This document shows, one piece after another, positions 62,511-64,000 of a stretch of DNA of 64,000 nt. This DNA comes from Acidovorax sp. A79 (GTDB lineage: Bacteria > Pseudomonadota > Gammaproteobacteria > Burkholderiales > Burkholderiaceae_C): the NCBI RefSeq assembly GCF_041154505.1, contig NZ_AP028672.1:3264501-3328500 (forward strand), in the 5' to 3' direction. The notes beneath the pieces are model-generated. The model was not told the origin of the DNA and made no database searches. It saw only the letters and a program-made list of their open reading frames with translations. Position numbers and translations under genes: made by a program. Position 1 is the first letter of the stretch. The number at the start of each line of letters is the position of its first letter.

Positions 62511-62537
62511 GGCTGCTGACACGGTGTGTCAGCAGCC
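62511..62537. promoter_or_regulatory. Palindrome C upstream of the GyrI-like gene
   Basis: GGCTGCTGACA-N5-TGTCAGCAGCC, perfect 11-base arms with the same arm sequence as site B at 34623, but spacer 5 instead of 6. Its position after the DUF2798 stop also allows a terminator-like role. Confidence 0.6.
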
Positions 62538-62566
62538 TGCCGCCCGGCCCCCAGCGCGTTGCGCAC

Positions 62567-62592
62567 GCTACTGACATCAGGCTGTCAGCAGC
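62567..62592. promoter_or_regulatory. Palindrome D upstream of the GyrI-like gene
   Basis: GCTACTGACA-N6-TGTCAGCAGC, one mismatch in 10-base arms, 82 bases upstream of the GyrI-like gene start. It uses the same CTGACA-N6-TGTCAG core as sites A and B. Confidence 0.6.
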
Positions 62593-62673
62593 GGGTCCGC
62601 ACCATCGGTCCTCGCAGCTGCACACCACCGATCGATCCCTCGATCCCCTTCACAGACAAGAGAGGACCAGCCC

Positions 62674-63153
62674 ATGACCACACCCACCACCGTCCAGATT
62701 CCCTCATTCAGCGTGGCCGGCATTGCCGTCCGCACGCGCAACAGCGACGAGATGAACCCCGCCATCGCGCGCCTCGGGGGCCTGTGGGAACGCTTCTTCA
62801 GCCAGAGCTGGGAGCGCAAGTTGCCTGGCCGCGACAGCGATGGCCGCATCTTCGGCGTCTACAGCGGCTACGAATCCAACGAACACGGCGCCTTCGACGT
62901 GACCGCCGGCGTGGCCACGGCCGACCCGGAACTGGCCCAGGCGGTGCCCGGAGCCGCCCGCGTGGACATCCAGGCGGGCGACTACCTCGTCTTCACCGGC
63001 CACGGCGACATGCCCCAGATGGTGATCGACACCTGGGTCCGCATCTGGCGCTACTTCGCCGAGAACCCGCAGGTGCAGCGCCGTTTCGGCACCGATTTCG
63101 AGGCCTACGAGGGCCCGGACAGCGTGGCCATCCACGTCGGCGTGAAGCCGTAG
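62674..63153 (+). CDS. GyrI-like / AraC effector-binding domain protein
   Basis: This 159-residue protein is a free-standing GyrI-like domain: FSVAGIAVRTRNSDE at the start, IFGVYSGYESNEHGAFDVTAGV in the middle and FEAYEGPDSVAIHVGVKP at the end. Such proteins bind small hydrophobic or cationic molecules and some inhibit gyrase toxins. GAGAGGA precedes the ATG. Two strong palindromes lie upstream and a WYL-family regulator gene follows, suggesting a small ligand-responsive unit. Confidence 0.88.
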   Translation: MTTPTTVQIPSFSVAGIAVRTRNSDEMNPAIARLGGLWERFFSQSWERKLPGRDSDGRIFGVYSGYESNEHGAFDVTAGVATADPELAQAVPGAARVDIQAGDYLVFTGHGDMPQMVIDTWVRIWRYFAENPQVQRRFGTDFEAYEGPDSVAIHVGVKP

Positions 63154-63234
63154 CGCCACCGGCCTGCCGATGGCGGCGCACCCCGCCCAGCCGCCACGCG
63201 CAGCGCCTTGGCGTTGGTGCATGATGCTATATGT

Positions 63235-63282
63235 TCAATAGCTTCCCGCGCTGATGGCATGAGCGGTGCAAGCCAGGAATAC
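63235..63282. repeat. Intergenic repeat, family 1 (diverged)
   Basis: AATAGCTTCCCGCGCTGATG, then GGCATGAGCGGTGC and AAGCCAGGAAT. It has the same orientation as the copy inside glcE and lies before the WYL regulator gene. Confidence 0.5.
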
Positions 63283-63305
63283 CCACAAGATGTCCCCTTT
63301 CATCC

Positions 63306-64000
63306 ATGCGCCGCGCTGACCGCCTTTTCCAGATCGTCCAGCTCATCCGGGGGCGGCGCCTGTCCACGGCGGCGTTCCTGGCCGAGCGGCTCGAGGTGTC
63401 TCCGCGCACCATCTACCGCGACGTGGCGGACCTGCAGCACCAGGGCGTGCCCATTGAGGGCGAGGCCGGCGTGGGCTACCGGCTGGGCGCCGGCTTCGAG
63501 CTGCCGCCGCTGATGTTCAGCCAGGGCGAGGCCAACGCGCTGGTGGCGGCCGCGCGGCTGGCGCAGGCCTGGCTGGACGCGGGGCTCGCGCGCGAGGTGG
63601 AAGGGGCCCTGGGCAAGATCCTGTCGGTGCTGCCGCCGGCCGCGCGCGCGGCGGCCGAGGCGCAGGCGCTGTATGCGCCGTCCGTGGGGCTGGACCCCCG
63701 GGCGCAGGCCACCCTGCAGGCCCTGCGCGAGGCGGTGCACAGCCGCCACGTGGTGCAGATCGACTACGCCGACGTGCACGGCCGCCCCAGCCTGCGCCGC
63801 CTGCGGCCGCTGGGGTGCTTCTACTGGGGCAAGGTCTGGACGCTGTCGGCCTGGTGCGAGCTGCGCAACGATTTCCGAGGCTTTCGCATCGACCGCATCG
63901 TGGACCTCGTGGTGCTGGAGGAGCAGTTTCGCCAGGAGCCCGGCAAGACGCTGGCCGACATGCTGCGCAAGGTGGAGGCGGAGATGGCCTCGCGGCCGCC
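63306..64000 (+). CDS. YafY-type WYL-domain transcriptional regulator (3' end outside window)
   Basis: The frame is open from ATG 63306 to the window end, giving 231 residues of a protein normally about 230-240 long. An N-terminal HTH_11 domain (ADRLFQIVQLIRGGRLSTAA; LAERLEVSPRTIYRDVADLQ) is followed by a WYL domain (about residues 140-205; GCFYWGKVWTLSAWCELRNDFRGFRIDRI, residues 170-198). YafY-type proteins are one-component regulators that sense a ligand through the WYL domain. It follows the GyrI-like gene by 152 bases. The CTGACA/TGTCAG palindromes in this window may be its binding sites. Confidence 0.9.
   Translation, partial: MRRADRLFQIVQLIRGRRLSTAAFLAERLEVSPRTIYRDVADLQHQGVPIEGEAGVGYRLGAGFELPPLMFSQGEANALVAAARLAQAWLDAGLAREVEGALGKILSVLPPAARAAAEAQALYAPSVGLDPRAQATLQALREAVHSRHVVQIDYADVHGRPSLRRLRPLGCFYWGKVWTLSAWCELRNDFRGFRIDRIVDLVVLEEQFRQEPGKTLADMLRKVEAEMASRP

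Overview
The window is high-GC, gene-dense DNA that reads as a chromosome segment of an aerobic betaproteobacterium of the family Comamonadaceae, most likely Acidovorax or a close relative. The grounds are the gene families (PobA/PobR, several ABC transporters of the branched-chain amino acid type, a Bug-type binding protein, TorF-GlnK-AmtB, DUF1275 next to glcF), the codon use, and short intergenic repeats of a kind I associate with this family. No rRNA, tRNA, CRISPR array, transposase or phage gene was seen. The species is an inference.

Layout. (1) 79-4768: a five-gene HAAT-type ABC transporter (permeases H and M, ATPases G and F, binding protein), facing a minus-strand set at 9768-4954 of IclR regulator, SDR, acyl-CoA dehydrogenase and acyl-CoA ligase. 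Together they look like uptake and CoA-dependent breakdown of an unidentified organic acid. (2) 9890-12865: a BrkB/YihY membrane protein, a DUF72 protein and a glycine-zipper protein with a polyglutamine tract. (3) 12929-30642: the most interesting part, two divergent operons around a palindrome-rich promoter at 16122-16283. The left operon encodes a 7Fe ferredoxin, a ferredoxin-NADP reductase, a TetR regulator and an enamidase-like amidohydrolase. The right operon encodes a 6-hydroxynicotinate-reductase-like Fe-S protein, a UPF0280/ApbE-like protein, two paralogous DUF1185 proteins, an ABC importer with a fused LivH-LivM permease and two binding proteins, and a molybdenum hydroxylase whose large subunit carries three cytochrome c domains. 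I read it as a pathway that imports an N-heteroaromatic acid, hydroxylates it, reduces the ring with ferredoxin and hydrolyses the resulting cyclic enamide, resembling nicotinate fermentation in Eubacterium barkeri but in an aerobic-type genome.

(4) 30805-36820: a lipoprotein, an EVE-domain protein, LysE exporter and Lrp regulator, two VOC proteins, and divergent PobR/PobA. (5) 36821-38716: a lower-GC accessory stretch with a small membrane protein, a GNAT acetyltransferase and a hypothetical gene; the last two share a 30-base leader. (6) 38717-52204: a plant-phenolic (hydroxycinnamate) catabolic region: tannase/feruloyl esterase lipoprotein, DmdC-like acyl-CoA dehydrogenase, Bug binding protein, SDR, feruloyl-CoA synthase and crotonase on the minus strand; two thiolases and a CoA-transferase on the plus strand; and a MarR regulator. 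(7) 52360-60351: ComM-like ATPase, a sigma-54-type torF-glnK-amtB nitrogen operon, and glycolate oxidase genes glcE and glcF separated by a DUF1275 gene. (8) 60440-64000: ProQ/FinO-domain protein, alpha/beta hydrolase, DUF2798, a GyrI-like protein and a WYL (YafY-type) regulator cut by the window end.

Two regulatory themes span regions. A palindrome of the form CTGACA-N5/6-TGTCAG lies upstream of the EVE gene, the VOC pair and the GyrI-like gene, and may mark the regulon of the WYL regulator. A degenerate ~55-60 base repeat occurs at about eight places, once inside the glcE reading frame.
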